Shown here piece by piece: positions 9,093 through 16,937 of a stretch of DNA of 64,000 bases; position 1 is the stretch's first letter, and each line of letters begins with the position of its first letter. Source of the DNA: DASUUI01 sp964577965 (lineage in GTDB: Bacteria > Gemmatimonadota > Gemmatimonadetes > Gemmatimonadales > Gemmatimonadaceae). Under the pieces are notes generated by a model, which ran no database searches, was not told the origin of the DNA, and saw only the letters and a list, made by a program, of their open reading frames with translations. Location of the stretch: NCBI GenBank assembly GCA_964577965.1, contig CAZOAT010000002.1:7881-71880 (forward strand). Direction: 5' to 3'. A program made the translations under genes and the position numbers.

Positions 9093-10129
9093 CCCACGTG
9101 ACGCCATCGACAGAATCTGCTGTCGATGGTCGAACCCCTACACAGGCGATCCCGCGGCTTGGCTTCGTGGGGGTCGGCTGGATCGGACGCAACCGCATGC
9201 AGGCGATCGGCGAGAGCGGCTACGCACTGGTTGCGGCTGTGAGCGATCCTGCAAGCGAAGCGCTGGACGCAGCCGCGGCGGCCTTCCCGGAAGCGGCGCT
9301 CGCGCACCGGTTCGACGATCTGCTCGCGATGGGGCTCGACGGGATCTCCATTGCCACGCCGAGCGCGCTGCACGCACGCCAGGCGATCGCGGCGCTGGAG
9401 CATGGATGCGCGGTGTTCTGCCAGAAACCACTGGGGCGTACAGTGGCAGAGGTTCGCTCCGTGTTGGCCGCGGGGCGGACAGCAGATCGGCTGCTCGGTG
9501 TGGACATGAGCTACCGTCACACCCGCGCGATGTCCGCGGTCCGAGACCTCGTGTTGCGCGGCGAGCTCGGCAGCGTGTTCGCCGCCGACATGGTTTTTCA
9601 CAACGGCTATGGGCCGGACAAGCCGTGGTTTCACGATCCGCTGCTTTCGGGTGGTGGGTGCATGATGGACCTGGGGGTACATCTCGTGGACCTGGCGCTG
9701 TGGACGCTCGGCTTCCCGGAGATTGCGCGCGTCAGCGGAACGCTCCTGAAGAATGGAGAGCGGTTCGGTCCTGGCAGTACGGGAGTCGAGGACTTCGCGA
9801 CGGCTGAGATCAATCTGCGGAGCGGCTGCCTCGTTCGGGTCAGCTGTTCGTGGAACCTTCCGATAGGGCGCGACGCGCTCATATCCGCGACGTTCTATGG
9901 ATCGGAGGCGGGAGCGTCGTTCAGGAACGTGAACGGATCGTTCTACGATTTCGAGGCCGTTCGGCTGGACGGAACTGCGACGACGCCGCTGGTCGGGCCG
10001 CCGGATGACTGGAGTGGGCGTGCGGCTGCAGTCTGGGCCGCAAGGCTCGCAAATGATCGCACGTACGATGCCTCAGTTGAGCAGCTGGTTGCGACTGCGG
10101 AAGTGCTCGACGCGGTGTACGGCCGATGA
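9083..10129 (+). CDS. Gfo/Idh/MocA-family oxidoreductase
   Basis: NAD(P)-dependent sugar or inositol oxidoreductase. The Rossmann motif GFVGVGWIG is at residues 27-35. The family motif EKP appears as CQKPLGR (C113, Q114, K115), keeping the catalytic lysine but with glutamine for glutamate. The C-terminal half carries GGGCMMDLGVHLVDLALW, typical of the substrate-binding domain. The frame opens at TTG 9083, but GTG 9089 is as likely because it gives the GTGA overlap used throughout this operon. About 348 residues. With the MDR before it, it could carry out paired oxidation and reduction of a nucleotide sugar or cyclitol. Confidence 0.85.
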   Translation: MHVTHVTPSTESAVDGRTPTQAIPRLGFVGVGWIGRNRMQAIGESGYALVAAVSDPASEALDAAAAAFPEAALAHRFDDLLAMGLDGISIATPSALHARQAIAALEHGCAVFCQKPLGRTVAEVRSVLAAGRTADRLLGVDMSYRHTRAMSAVRDLVLRGELGSVFAADMVFHNGYGPDKPWFHDPLLSGGGCMMDLGVHLVDLALWTLGFPEIARVSGTLLKNGERFGPGSTGVEDFATAEINLRSGCLVRVSCSWNLPIGRDALISATFYGSEAGASFRNVNGSFYDFEAVRLDGTATTPLVGPPDDWSGRAAAVWAARLANDRTYDASVEQLVATAEVLDAVYGR

Positions 10130-11208
10130 GAGTGCTCATGACAGTCGATGCGGTCGGTGGAGTGTGGACGTATGCGCTCGCCCTGGCCGATTCGCTGCGC
10201 CCGCACGGTGTCGCCGCGGAGCTGGCCACGATGGGCCCGCGCCCTTCCGCGCGGCAGCGGACAGACGCGGCGCGGTGCGGGATCGCCGAAGTGCACGAGA
10301 GCGACTTCCGGCTCGAATGGATGGAAGACTCGCGGGAGGATGTGGCAGCGGCCGGGGATTGGCTGCGGGAACTGGTGGAGCGTACGGAATGCGATCTCAT
10401 TCACCTCAACGGATACATGCATGGCGCCCTGGAGTGGCCGGTACCGGTGCTGATGGCCGCTCATTCCTGCGTGCTCTCCTGGTGGCGGGCGGTGCACGGG
10501 GCTACTGCGCCTCGTGAATGGGATCGTTACCGCCGCGCGGTGCGGGCAGGTCTCGATTCGGCCTCTGTCGTCGTCTCACCGACTCGCGCCCTGCTGAAAC
10601 TGATGTCAGCCGAGCACGGCCCGATCGCGCGCACCAGAGTGATTCACAATGGCCTCAACGTTGGACGTGGTCCGCCGGAGGCGAAGGATCCGCTGGTCCT
10701 CGCGTGCGGAAGGTTCTTGGACGAAGGGAAGAACCTGTCAGTTCTGGAGCAGGTCGCTCCGCACCTGCCATGGCCGCTGCTCGTTGCCGGTGAGGTGCAG
10801 GCGGGCACGTCGAGTGCTGGAATGCTCGGCAGGCTGGAGCACGAGGAGGTGCTGAGATGGCAGCGGCGCGCCGCAATCGTGGTGCATCCGGCGCGATACG
10901 AGCCGTTCGGGTTCGTACCGCTGGAAGCGGCAGCTGCGCGCTGCGCGCTCGTGCTTGCGGACATTCCGTCACTGCGCGAGCTGTGGGACGGTGCGGCGTT
11001 GTTCGTCCATCCGGACGATGCCGCCGGCATCGCTGCGGCTATACATCAGCTGATAGCCGAGCCTGCCCTGCGTAGCGCGATGGGCGCACGCGCAGCGCGC
11101 AGAGCGCGCGCGTTCAGCGCCAGCGCAATGGCAGGCGCCTACGCGAGCATCTACCGGGAACTGCTGGGCAGGCCCGAATGCCCATTGGAGCTGGCATGCG
11201 CTTCGTGA
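10126..11208 (+). CDS. Glycosyltransferase, GT4 family
   Basis: GT-B fold retaining glycosyltransferase. The N-terminal donor-independent domain begins with a Rossmann-like strand (MRVLMTVDAVGGVWTYA, GG loop included). The C-terminal donor domain shows CGRFLDEGKN (R196, K202) and the hallmark E-x7-E in RYEPFGFVPLEAAA (E259, E267). 360 residues, full length. Probably cytoplasmic, at the membrane face. ATGA overlap with the preceding gene. Donor and acceptor are unknown. Confidence 0.9.
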   Translation: MRVLMTVDAVGGVWTYALALADSLRPHGVAAELATMGPRPSARQRTDAARCGIAEVHESDFRLEWMEDSREDVAAAGDWLRELVERTECDLIHLNGYMHGALEWPVPVLMAAHSCVLSWWRAVHGATAPREWDRYRRAVRAGLDSASVVVSPTRALLKLMSAEHGPIARTRVIHNGLNVGRGPPEAKDPLVLACGRFLDEGKNLSVLEQVAPHLPWPLLVAGEVQAGTSSAGMLGRLEHEEVLRWQRRAAIVVHPARYEPFGFVPLEAAAARCALVLADIPSLRELWDGAALFVHPDDAAGIAAAIHQLIAEPALRSAMGARAARRARAFSASAMAGAYASIYRELLGRPECPLELACAS

Positions 11209-12314
11209 TCTTCTGCCATTCGCTGATCTCGGACTGGAACCATGGCAATGCGCATTTCCTCCGCGGCGTCGTGAGCGACCTGCTGCTGCGTGGCCATCAC
11301 GTTCGTGTGTACGAGCCGCGTGACGCCTGGAGCGTGATGAATCTGGTTCGCGATGCCGGTGGGGAAGCGCTCGACCAGTTCCGCACCGCCTACCCGCAGC
11401 TCGACAGCGTGCGGTACGATCCGGTGTCGCTGGATCTCGGGACCGTTCTGGCCGACGCCGACGTCGTGCTGGTACACGAGTGGAACGAGCATGACCTGGT
11501 CGCGCGGATCGGTGCCCACCGGGCGCAGCATGATTCGTACGCGCTCTTCTTCCACGACACGCACCACCGATCGCTGACCGAGCCCGACGAGATGGCCAGG
11601 TACGAGCTCGCCTCATACGACGGAGTCCTGGCGTTCGGTCGCGTGATCACGGAAGCATACCGCAGGCGCGGCTGGGCACGCCGTGCATGGACGTGGCACG
11701 AGGCCGCCGACATACGCGTGTTCCAGCCGCGGCCGTCTGCCGGCAGGGACGGCGACCTGGTCTGGATCGGAAATTGGGGGGACGATGAGCGCACGGCGGA
11801 GCTGACGGAGTTCCTCATTGAGCCTGTGCGCGCGCTTCGGCTGCGCGCCGCCGTGCACGGCGTGCGGTATCCGCCGGAAGCGCTGGCGGCGCTGGAACGG
11901 AACGGGATTGAATACAGGGGGTGGCTGCCGAACCACCTCGTGCCCGATTCGTTCGCCCGCTACAGTCTCACTGTGCACGTGCCGCGCGGCCCTTATGCAG
12001 CGAGGCTGCCCGGGATTCCGACGATCCGCGTGTTCGAGGCGCTGGCCTGTGGTATTCCGCTCGTGAGCGCGCCGTGGACTGACGCGGAGAACCTGTTCAC
12101 TCCCGAGGAGGATTACCTGGTTGCGCGGAATGGTGACGAGATGCGAGTGGCGTTGCGTACGCTGCTCGACGATCCGGCGCATGCGCAGGCGCTCGCTAAC
12201 CATGGTCTGGCCGCAGTGCGAGCGCGTCATACCTGCACCCATCGGGTGGACGAGCTGCTCGCGATCGTACGGGAGTTGAGCGCCGCCGCGCCGGACGGAG
12301 CGCGCGCCGCATGA
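11196..12314 (+). CDS. CgeB-like glycosyltransferase, copy 1
   Basis: A 372-residue GT-B-like protein of the CgeB family, named for a Bacillus spore-surface protein thought to be a glycosyltransferase. The N-terminal strand and glycine-rich turn (SLISDWNHGNAHFLRG) and the C-terminal donor-domain signature IPTIRVFEALACGIPLVSAPW are visible; the latter matches the [PS]xxRxFE.xACG pattern of the family. The ATG at 11196 lies 13 nt inside the preceding gene; a start 18 nt further upstream is possible. It shares its N-terminal motif with the next two genes, so the three are paralogues. Donor and acceptor unknown. Confidence 0.8.
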   Translation: MRFVIFCHSLISDWNHGNAHFLRGVVSDLLLRGHHVRVYEPRDAWSVMNLVRDAGGEALDQFRTAYPQLDSVRYDPVSLDLGTVLADADVVLVHEWNEHDLVARIGAHRAQHDSYALFFHDTHHRSLTEPDEMARYELASYDGVLAFGRVITEAYRRRGWARRAWTWHEAADIRVFQPRPSAGRDGDLVWIGNWGDDERTAELTEFLIEPVRALRLRAAVHGVRYPPEALAALERNGIEYRGWLPNHLVPDSFARYSLTVHVPRGPYAARLPGIPTIRVFEALACGIPLVSAPWTDAENLFTPEEDYLVARNGDEMRVALRTLLDDPAHAQALANHGLAAVRARHTCTHRVDELLAIVRELSAAAPDGARAA

Positions 12315-13414
12315 GCGGGGTCTCCATCGCCTTTTTCGGTTCGAGCCTGGTCTCGGCCTACTGGAACGGTGCCGCAACGTACTACCGCGGGATCGTCCGC
12401 GCACTCGCCCGGCGCGGGCACAGAGTCACGTTCTACGAGCCGGACGCGTTCGGCAGGCAGCAGCACCGTGACATCCCCGATCCGGATTGGGCGAGAGTCA
12501 TTGTTTATGCGGGTGACGACGAGGCTGCGGCCTACAGCGCTCTGGAGGATGCGGCAGGGAGCGATCTGGTGGTCAAGGCGAGCGGAGTTGGCGTGTACGA
12601 CGAGCTGCTGGAGCGGGAGGTGCTGGCGCTGCACTCCAGCAGAACGCGTGTGGTCTTCTGGGATGTGGACGCACCAGCTACTCTGGAGCGTGTGCATGCT
12701 GACCCACGGGATCCGTTCCGCGCGCTGATTCCACGGTACGACATGGTACTCACCTATGGCGGGGGTCCGCCGGTGATCGAAGCGTACAGCGCTCTGGGGG
12801 CACGGGACTGCGTTCCGATCTACAACGCGCTGGATCCTGCGACCCACCAACAGGCTGTACCGGAGCCGCGGTTTGAATGTGATCTCGGTTTTCTGGGGAA
12901 CAGACTCCCCGACCGCGAAGCACGCGTGGAAGAGTTCTTTTTTCGCCCCGCAACGCTGCTTCCTGAGCGCAGCTTTCTCCTGGGTGGCAGCGGGTGGGAG
13001 GACAGGGCAGTGGCAGCAAATGTGCAGCTCCGCGGCCACGTTTACACACACGAGCACAACGCCTTCAACTCCACCCCTCTCGCCGTCCTCAATGTGAATC
13101 GCGACAGCATGGCGCAGTATGGCTTCTCGCCGCCGACGCGCGTCTTCGAGGCTGCAGGGGCGGCCGCGTGCCTCATTACCGACCAGTGGGACGGGCTGGA
13201 GTGGTTCCTCGAGCCGGGGTCGGAGGTACTCGTGGCAGCCAGCGGCAACGATGTCGCGGCACATCTGAGTCAGCTCACACCCCGGCGGGCACGTTCCATA
13301 GGCCGTGCGGCACATCGTCGCGTGCTCGCGGAGCACACCTACTCCCATCGCGCTGTGCAGTTGGAGGACGTACTGGATCTGACTTCCGCCGCGCTGGTGG
13401 GTGCAGGCTCATGA
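12311..13414 (+). CDS. CgeB-like glycosyltransferase, copy 2
   Basis: 367 residues, second of three tandem CgeB-like proteins. The N-terminus SLVSAYWNGAATYYRGIV aligns with copies 1 and 3, and the C-terminal donor-domain motif is SPPTRVFEAAGAAACLITD. Unlike copy 1 it has VVFWDVDAPATLERV and LTYGGGPPV in the middle, features shared with copy 3 (FYDIDTPVTLAKL, LSFTGGPTL), so copies 2 and 3 are the closer pair. ATGA overlaps on both sides. The role is inferred as adding a sugar to the operon's product. Confidence 0.8.
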   Translation: MSGVSIAFFGSSLVSAYWNGAATYYRGIVRALARRGHRVTFYEPDAFGRQQHRDIPDPDWARVIVYAGDDEAAAYSALEDAAGSDLVVKASGVGVYDELLEREVLALHSSRTRVVFWDVDAPATLERVHADPRDPFRALIPRYDMVLTYGGGPPVIEAYSALGARDCVPIYNALDPATHQQAVPEPRFECDLGFLGNRLPDREARVEEFFFRPATLLPERSFLLGGSGWEDRAVAANVQLRGHVYTHEHNAFNSTPLAVLNVNRDSMAQYGFSPPTRVFEAAGAAACLITDQWDGLEWFLEPGSEVLVAASGNDVAAHLSQLTPRRARSIGRAAHRRVLAEHTYSHRAVQLEDVLDLTSAALVGAGS

Positions 13415-14565
13415 GCAGCGGCCTGGACATCGTTTTCCTCGGCCTTTCAATAACATCGTCGTGGGGGAACGGGCACGCGTCGACGTATCGCGGACTGGTG
13501 CGAGAGCTCGCAGCGCGTGGACATCGGGTGCGTTTCCTGGAGCGGGACAGGCCGTGGTACGCGGCGAATCGTGATCTCCCCCACCCACCGGGCGCGGAGA
13601 CTCATGTCTACTCGTCGCTGGACGAGCTGTTCATCGATCATGGCTCAGCCGTGCGTGGCGCTCACGCTGTGATCGTCGGCTCGTACGTGCTTGACGGTGT
13701 CGCGGTTGGGGAGTGGGTTACGGAGACCGCGACAGGCGTCACCGCGTTCTACGATATCGACACGCCGGTGACACTGGCGAAGCTGCGGTCGGGCGACGCG
13801 CAGTATCTCAGCAGCGAGCTGGTGAGGCGGTACGATCTGTATCTGTCGTTTACCGGCGGGCCCACGCTCGAAGTCATCGAGCGGGAGTTCGCCTCACCTT
13901 ACGCCCGCCCGTTGTACTGCTCTGTCGATCCGGCGCAGTATCACCCAGAGAACGCGGCCGAGCGCTGGGCGCTCGGATATCTCGGCACCTACAGTGACGA
14001 CAGGCAGCCCGCTGTTGAACGCCTTCTCATCGAGCCTGCGCGTACCTGCGGGATGCTTCGATTCGCGGTCGCGGGTCCTCAATATCCGGAAGCGATCGCA
14101 TGGCCCTCGAATGTCGAGCGGATCGAGCACCTGCCGCCGTCGGACCACAGTCGGTTCTACAACTCGCAGCGGTTCACGCTCAATGTGACTCGGGCCGCAA
14201 TGGTAGAGGCTGGATACTCGCCGAGCGTTCGGCTGTTCGAGAGTGCGGCGTGCGGAACACCTGCGATAACCGACTTCTGGCCGGGGCTCGACGCTTTTTT
14301 TGCGATCGACGAGGAGATTGTGGTTGCGCATGACGCTCGCGACGTCGTCAAGGCGCTCCGCGGAATGCGCGCTGGAGACGCTGAGCAGATCGGCCAACGT
14401 GCGCGTGAGCGGGTGTTGCGGTCGCATACCGCGGCGCACCGTGCAGCTGAACTGGAGACCTATCTGGTGGATCTCCTGGGAGCTGATATCACGACCCCAT
14501 CGCTGACGCGCGAGGTGCAGCCGATGCCTGACGATCCTTTGCTGACTTATCCGGGGAGTCAGTGA
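13411..14565 (+). CDS. CgeB-like glycosyltransferase, copy 3
   Basis: 384 residues. The N-terminus SITSSWGNGHASTYRGLVREL matches copies 1 and 2, the middle carries FYDIDTPVTLAKL and SFTGGPTLEVIE, and the C-terminal donor motif is SPSVRLFESAACGTPAITD. The start is fixed by the ATGA overlap at 13411; the frame is open for another 400 nt upstream, but that part is a shadow of copy 2. The last 30 residues beyond the conserved domain are unlike the other copies. Closest to copy 2, probably by tandem duplication. Confidence 0.8.
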   Translation: MSSGLDIVFLGLSITSSWGNGHASTYRGLVRELAARGHRVRFLERDRPWYAANRDLPHPPGAETHVYSSLDELFIDHGSAVRGAHAVIVGSYVLDGVAVGEWVTETATGVTAFYDIDTPVTLAKLRSGDAQYLSSELVRRYDLYLSFTGGPTLEVIEREFASPYARPLYCSVDPAQYHPENAAERWALGYLGTYSDDRQPAVERLLIEPARTCGMLRFAVAGPQYPEAIAWPSNVERIEHLPPSDHSRFYNSQRFTLNVTRAAMVEAGYSPSVRLFESAACGTPAITDFWPGLDAFFAIDEEIVVAHDARDVVKALRGMRAGDAEQIGQRARERVLRSHTAAHRAAELETYLVDLLGADITTPSLTREVQPMPDDPLLTYPGSQ

Positions 14566-15419
14566 TGGCGACGCTGCTGCAGGAGCGGGTCAGCGCGCCC
14601 ACGGCTGAGCGGGAGCAGGAGATCGCCGCACTCGGACCGTGGTTCCACAATCTGCATCTGCCTGACGGGTCACAGACCGCGCCGCAGAGCCCCCTGGGGG
14701 ATTTCCCGGCATTCAAGTGGAAGCAGCTGGCTTCGCATCTGCCGCAGGACCTCTCCGGGTGGACCGCGCTCGACATCGGCTGCAACGCCGGGTTCTACAC
14801 TTTCGAACTTGCAAAGCGCGGAGCAAAAGTCACGGCTCTCGATACGGAGCCGCTGTTCCTCCGCCAGGCGGAATGGGCTGCGCGCGAGTTCGGTCTCTCC
14901 GATCGCATCCGATTGACGCGCGGCCAGGTTTACGAGCTCGCGCACGAGGAGGCCTGCTACGACCTCGTCCTGTTCATGGGCCTGTTTTATCACCTGCGCT
15001 ACCCGTTACTCGCCCTCGACATCGTCGCCGACAAGGTGAAGCGGCTGTTCGTATTCCAGACGCTCACAATGCCCGGGACAGACGTATTCAGCGGGACCAA
15101 TGCTGAGCGGGACATCATGGAGCGGGAGATGTTCAACGCGCCCGGCTGGCCGAAAATGGCGTTCATTGAGCACAGCTACGCCGGAGACGAAACCAACTGG
15201 TGGGCTCCCAACCATGCGGCGGTTGAGGCGCTGCTCCGCTCCAGCGGAATGCGGGTGACCGCCCGGCCGGGCCACGAGATGTATGTGTGCGAGCCGAACC
15301 CTTTACAGGTTCCATGGAGGCGAGGTGCAGGTGCGAGTGAGCTGATGTCTGCCACTGGGTCAGGGCGGCGCTGCACTTGCACTCATGGTGTAGAGGAGAA
15401 GCGGTCCACTCGACCATGA
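14565..15419 (+). CDS. SAM-dependent methyltransferase, class I
   Basis: 284-residue Rossmann-fold methyltransferase. SAM motif I is LDIGCNAGFY at about residues 69-78, followed by ALDTEPLFLRQAEWAA (acidic loop) and DLVLFMGLFYHLRYPLLALD, a typical motif IV-V region. From memory it resembles the family called TIGR04290 (Rta_06860 type), which I recall sitting in similar sugar clusters; I could not check this. The acceptor is probably a sugar hydroxyl or carboxyl of the operon's product. It overlaps the previous stop by one nt (TGATG; GTG 14562 is the alternative) and the next start by 4 nt. Confidence 0.85.
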   Translation: MATLLQERVSAPTAEREQEIAALGPWFHNLHLPDGSQTAPQSPLGDFPAFKWKQLASHLPQDLSGWTALDIGCNAGFYTFELAKRGAKVTALDTEPLFLRQAEWAAREFGLSDRIRLTRGQVYELAHEEACYDLVLFMGLFYHLRYPLLALDIVADKVKRLFVFQTLTMPGTDVFSGTNAERDIMEREMFNAPGWPKMAFIEHSYAGDETNWWAPNHAAVEALLRSSGMRVTARPGHEMYVCEPNPLQVPWRRGAGASELMSATGSGRRCTCTHGVEEKRSTRP

Positions 15420-16312
15420 TTGAAGCCGTAAAGATCTGGAACGAACCGAACAACCTTTCGCACTGGGATTTCACTGCGGATCCCGAATGGAAGCAGTTTG
15501 CCGCGATGGCAAGCCAGGCGGCCGAGCGCACCCGGTCGTGCGCGCCGCACCTCAAGGTTGTGATGGGCGGCATCTCTCCGATCGATCCGGCGTTCGTTCA
15601 GCGCCTGCTCGACCACGGTGCGCTCAATGACGTTGACGCCGTCGCCGTCCACGGGTTTCCGCTGGACTGGAATCACTGGCGGCTGCACGAGTGGCCGGAG
15701 AAGGTGCGGGAGATCGAGGAGGTCGCGGGGAAGCCTGTCTGGGTGACGGAAGTCGGCGTCTCCAGCTTCGGCGCGGACGAGGTGCAGGCGTTCGGGCTGC
15801 GGCGGACGCAGCAGCTGCTGGCCGGCGTGGATCGTGTCTACTGGTACAGCCTGCTCGACCTGCCGATTACCTGGGAGGCCACCACCCGGCACAGGGAGAG
15901 CGAGGGGAGCTCGTATTACCGGCACTTCTACATGGGGCTGGTCCGGGAGGACGGGACCCCAAAAGAGGCAACCCGATTTTTCGATTCGCGCATCGGGATG
16001 TGTCAGTGGTTCCACTTCGAGGATCCCAGACTGGAGCTTGCGGTGCATTGGCTGCGGGAGCTCGGCGTGCGCCGGCTGCGCACCGGGCTGAGCTGGGCCG
16101 ATCGCTATCGCGAGAACTCACTCGACTGGTTCGACAGACAGATGGAAGCGCTCCAGGAGTTCGACGTCACGCTGACCCTTTGCTTCACCCCGGCACACTG
16201 TGGAGTGATGCCACACCACGCCAGTCCGCCAGTGAACGCCAGTCAGTTCGCCGATTTCACGCAGGAGATGCTCGAGCGGTACGCGCCCGCGCCCGCAGGC
16301 GTGTCCGGCTGA
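15416..16312 (+). CDS. Glycoside hydrolase-like protein, apparently circularly permuted GH-A barrel
   Basis: 298 residues of a GH39/GH5-like (beta/alpha)8 fold in swapped order. Residues 4-11 are VKIWNEPN, the end of strand 4 with the acid/base glutamate (E10). Strands 5 to 8 follow, with WVTEVGVS (about 109-116) holding the nucleophile E112 and VYWYSLLDLP as strand 8. Only after residue 193 come sequences that look like strands 1 to 3 (GMCQWFHFE, RRLRTGLSWAD, DVTLTLCFTP). The end, FTQEMLERYAP, is what normally precedes the NEP strand. The start is fixed by the ATGA overlap with the methyltransferase. No signal peptide, so it acts in the cytoplasm, perhaps on a lipid- or nucleotide-linked glycoside. 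Confidence 0.78.
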   Translation: MIEAVKIWNEPNNLSHWDFTADPEWKQFAAMASQAAERTRSCAPHLKVVMGGISPIDPAFVQRLLDHGALNDVDAVAVHGFPLDWNHWRLHEWPEKVREIEEVAGKPVWVTEVGVSSFGADEVQAFGLRRTQQLLAGVDRVYWYSLLDLPITWEATTRHRESEGSSYYRHFYMGLVREDGTPKEATRFFDSRIGMCQWFHFEDPRLELAVHWLRELGVRRLRTGLSWADRYRENSLDWFDRQMEALQEFDVTLTLCFTPAHCGVMPHHASPPVNASQFADFTQEMLERYAPAPAGVSG

Positions 16313-16313
16313 G

Positions 16314-16937
16314 TTGAGGGGATTGACGGAAGCGACAGTCTTCTTTCTGGTTCGACATGCGCTGTGCGACCCGGTCGGCGTTACGATCGCCGGCCGTGGT
16401 GGTGCGGTGCCGCTGAACGCGGCTGGTCGCCGGCAGGCGTCCTCGCTTGCAGAGCGGCTACGTGAGGTGGAGCCGCATGCGCTCTATTCAAGCCCGCTTG
16501 ACCGCGCGCTCCAGACCGCGGAGGCGATTGCGCGCGTCGTGGGGCTGGACGTCGTCACCGACGATGCCTTCACGGAGGTGGATTTCGGCGGCTGGACAGG
16601 CGAGCGTCTCTCTGATCTTGCTGAGCGGTCTGAGTGGCGGCGCTTCAATCAGCTGCGGAGCTGGGCGCAGGTGCCCGATGGAGAGCTGATGATCTCAGCC
16701 CAGGCACGCGCGGTCGCTGGACTCGCGCGACTGCGAGTCGCGCACCCCGGGAATCGGGTGGTGATCGTCACGCACGCGGATGTGGTCCGCGGAGTGCTCA
16801 CCCACGCGGTCGGTGCTCCGCTCGACATGCTGCTGCGCTTCGAGTGCGATGCCGCGTCGGTCAGCGTTGTCACGCTCGACAACGACAATGTGCGCGTGCT
16901 CCGCGTGAACGACTCCGGTTCGCTGGCGGGACTGTGA
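16314..16937 (+). CDS. Histidine phosphatase family protein
   Basis: 207-residue member of the phosphoglycerate-mutase-like superfamily. The phosphorylated histidine is in LVRHA (H15), the second histidine in VIVTHADVVRGV. The phosphate-pocket arginine is in YSSPLDRALQTA, and FTEVDFGGWTGE supplies the acidic residue. The likely role is removing a phosphate from a sugar phosphate or glycoside precursor in this operon. The start is TTG at 16314, right after the previous stop; TTG 16323 is an alternative. The end overlaps the DUF2254 gene by 4 nt. Confidence 0.87.
   Translation: MRGLTEATVFFLVRHALCDPVGVTIAGRGGAVPLNAAGRRQASSLAERLREVEPHALYSSPLDRALQTAEAIARVVGLDVVTDDAFTEVDFGGWTGERLSDLAERSEWRRFNQLRSWAQVPDGELMISAQARAVAGLARLRVAHPGNRVVIVTHADVVRGVLTHAVGAPLDMLLRFECDAASVSVVTLDNDNVRVLRVNDSGSLAGL

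Noticed and set aside
15377..15419. Longer or truncated N-terminus for the glycoside hydrolase
   Set aside because: The upstream in-frame sequence has no hydrolase features, while ATG 15416 overlaps the previous stop by 4 nt like other genes of the operon. The missing strands are found at the C-terminus.
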